Below are positions 7,405 to 8,606 of a stretch of DNA of 8,606 nt, in pieces. Source of the stretch: Candidatus Zixiibacteriota bacterium (lineage in GTDB: Bacteria; Zixibacteria; MSB-5A5; GN15; FEB-12); contig JAUVAR010000100.1 of assembly GCA_030591625.1 (NCBI GenBank), forward strand, positions 1 through 8,606, in the 5' to 3' direction. Each line of letters begins with the position of its first letter. Positions within the stretch are counted from its first letter, which is position 1. A program made the translations under genes and the position numbers. The notes beneath the pieces are model-generated. The model ran no database searches. It was not told the DNA's origin and was given only the letters and a program-made list of their open reading frames with translations.

Positions 7405-7439
7405 GGTTCGACGACAAACCTTGTCCAAAAAGTCGGACC
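7405..7439 (+). other. Bulged hairpin in the spacer before the thiolase gene
   Basis: GGTTCGAC (7405-7412) can pair with GTCGGACC (7432-7439), with one G-U pair. Directly stacked inside it, GACAA (7413-7417) pairs with TTGTC (7421-7425) around a 3-base loop. An unpaired CAAAAA (7426-7431) forms a bulge on the 3' side. No U-run follows, so it is not a standard Rho-independent terminator. It ends eight bases before the thiolase Shine-Dalgarno. It could be an mRNA processing or stability element, or a translational control; this is inference. Confidence 0.45.
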
Positions 7440-7446
7440 TAATTCC

Positions 7447-7452
7447 GGGAGG
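7447..7452 (+). promoter_or_regulatory. Shine-Dalgarno for the thiolase gene
   Basis: GGGAGG lies six bases before the ATG at 7459, an ideal spacing, and fixes the start of the gene. It is the best ribosome site in the window after that of the synthase. Confidence 0.8.
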
Positions 7453-7458
7453 TTCTTA

Positions 7459-8606
7459 ATGGCTTTTACAAAAGCATACATACCGTACGGCGGTTATTGG
7501 TCGTCACCGTATGTTAAATGGCAGGGAGCACTCGCCGACCTGCATTCGATTGATCTTGCCAGCAAAACAGCTAAGAAGTTTTTTGAAATGCGTGGCATTA
7601 GTGCCGAACAGTTTGATAATCTTTATCTCGGACTTACGATTCCGCAAACACAATGTTTCTATGGCGGTCCCTGGATTGCCGGTCTTTTGGGTAATGGAAA
7701 TATTACGGGACCGTGGATCAATCAGGCGTGCATCACCGGTGCTGTTTGTATCAAGATGGCTTCGCAGGATGTTGACGATGGTTTGGTTGGCACTTCACTG
7801 GTTATCGCTGCTGATCGTACATCGAATGGTCCTCATTTGTATTATCCGACATCGAAAGGCCCAGGTGGTACTGGTAAAGCAGAAAATTGGGTTTGGGATA
7901 ATTTCTCGTGCGACCCATGGGCGGGTGGTTCAATGATTCAGACTGCTGAGAATGTTGCTAAGGAGGCAGGCATCACTCGCGAAGAGCAAGACGAACTTAC
8001 TCAACGTCGTTACGAACAATATGCGATGGCGCTTGCCGATGATCGTGCCTTCCAGAAAAAATATATGGTGCCGATAGAAGTTGGTCGTGGAAAGCGCGCC
8101 AAGTTGATTGAAGCGGACGAAGGTATATTTCCAACAACCCTTGAAGGGCTGAAGGGTATCAGGCCAATGATGCCAGAAGGAACTGTGACATTTGGTTCGC
8201 AGACTCATCCGGCCGATGGTAACTCAGGGATGATCGTGACAACGAAGGAGAAGGCTGCAGAAATGTCGTCTGATTCCGGTATCGAAATTCAAGTGATTGG
8301 ATTTGGTACCTCACGAACCAAGAAAGCGCACATGGCAATGGCGGTCCCACCGGCTGCGCAGGCTGCGATGAAAGATGCAGGTATTAAAGCATCTGACCTT
8401 AAAGCTGTGCATACTCATAATCCATTTGCGGTGAACGATGTATATGTTGCTCGTGAACTTGGTATCGATGCGAACGAGATGAACAATTATGGTTCGCCAT
8501 TAATCTGGGGACATCCTCAAGGTCCAACAGCTTTGAGAGCTATGATCGAGATGATTGAAGAGCTCGCTGCCAAGGGTGGTGGCTATGGCTTGTTTGCTGG
8601 ATGTGC
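7459..8606 (+). CDS. Thiolase-family acyl-CoA acetyltransferase (3' partial)
   Basis: The frame is open from the ATG at 7459 to the window end, giving 382 full codons. Thiolases cleave 3-oxoacyl-CoA with CoA, or join two acyl-CoA units. The nucleophilic Cys is C91 in INQACITG. The histidine of the GHP motif is H352, and the second catalytic Cys is C382 in GLFAGC, the last full codon in view, so only some 10-20 residues should be missing. The classical NEAFA motif is replaced by HNPFAVND (320-327), and the GG before GHP is GS. TADRTSNGP-like sequence (ADRTSNGPHLYYP, 124-136) typifies a branch of uncharacterised bacterial thiolases rather than PhaA/FadA. The gene follows the dehydrogenase by 83 bases with a strong Shine-Dalgarno. 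It might make acetoacetyl-CoA or release acetyl-CoA for the upstream synthase; the sequence does not say which. Confidence 0.88.
   Translation, partial: MAFTKAYIPYGGYWSSPYVKWQGALADLHSIDLASKTAKKFFEMRGISAEQFDNLYLGLTIPQTQCFYGGPWIAGLLGNGNITGPWINQACITGAVCIKMASQDVDDGLVGTSLVIAADRTSNGPHLYYPTSKGPGGTGKAENWVWDNFSCDPWAGGSMIQTAENVAKEAGITREEQDELTQRRYEQYAMALADDRAFQKKYMVPIEVGRGKRAKLIEADEGIFPTTLEGLKGIRPMMPEGTVTFGSQTHPADGNSGMIVTTKEKAAEMSSDSGIEIQVIGFGTSRTKKAHMAMAVPPAAQAAMKDAGIKASDLKAVHTHNPFAVNDVYVARELGIDANEMNNYGSPLIWGHPQGPTALRAMIEMIEELAAKGGGYGLFAGC

Noticed and set aside
7405..7445. Rho-independent terminator after the dehydrogenase gene
   Set aside because: The hairpin is followed by TAATTCCGGG rather than a run of T, and a bulge interrupts it. 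Termination is not supported.
7511..7936. A 141-codon + strand open frame within the thiolase region
   Set aside because: It is out of frame with the thiolase, which shows all the catalytic motifs through to the window end. The frame has no recognisable domain.

Overview
The window is a gap-free run of seven protein genes, all on the + strand, with very short spacings. The longest non-coding stretch is 83 bases. It looks like the inside of one long operon, because both end genes run off the window. No RNA gene, mobile element, CRISPR array or convincing terminator is visible. GC content looks moderate (mid-40s by eye). The oxygen-sensitive enzyme set (2-oxoacid:ferredoxin oxidoreductase, several iron-sulphur proteins) points to an anaerobic or facultatively anaerobic bacterium. 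Shine-Dalgarno sites of the GGAGG type fit a bacterium. I cannot fix the phylum from these genes.

Region 1 (1-3094) encodes a 2-oxoacid oxidoreductase system. The first gene is a 5'-truncated GltD-like FAD/NAD(P)H oxidoreductase whose C-terminus is a double [4Fe-4S] ferredoxin module. It overlaps porA (alpha subunit) by 4 bases, and porA overlaps porB (beta subunit, TPP binding) by 4 bases. Together they would oxidise a 2-oxoacid, most likely pyruvate, to an acyl-CoA. The flavoprotein offers an exit for the electrons to NAD(P)+. The gamma subunit is not in view and must lie upstream, or in the missing N-terminus of gene 1.

Region 2 (3125-7375) encodes a complete 2-oxoacid chain-elongation module: a LeuA/homocitrate-synthase-like DRE-TIM synthase, the large and small subunits of a LeuC/LeuD-type hydro-lyase, and a short isocitrate/isopropylmalate-type dehydrogenase. 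Such a set converts a 2-oxoacid plus acetyl-CoA to the next longer 2-oxoacid. The substrate is not obvious. Several specificity positions differ from textbook leucine enzymes, and the dehydrogenase carries isocitrate-dehydrogenase-like motifs (NTED; K-Y-5x-V at the cofactor site). Candidate pathways are leucine, homocitrate/2-oxoadipate, citramalate, or citrate to 2-oxoglutarate through a Re-type citrate synthase.

Region 3 (7376-8606) holds an 83-base spacer with a bulged hairpin, then a thiolase-family gene cut by the window end only a few residues before its expected stop.

Taken together, porAB can supply acetyl-CoA for the synthase or oxidise the elongated 2-oxoacid, and the thiolase would handle acyl-CoA or acetyl-CoA. 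The linkage of all three modules is seen directly. The metabolic flow between them is inference.
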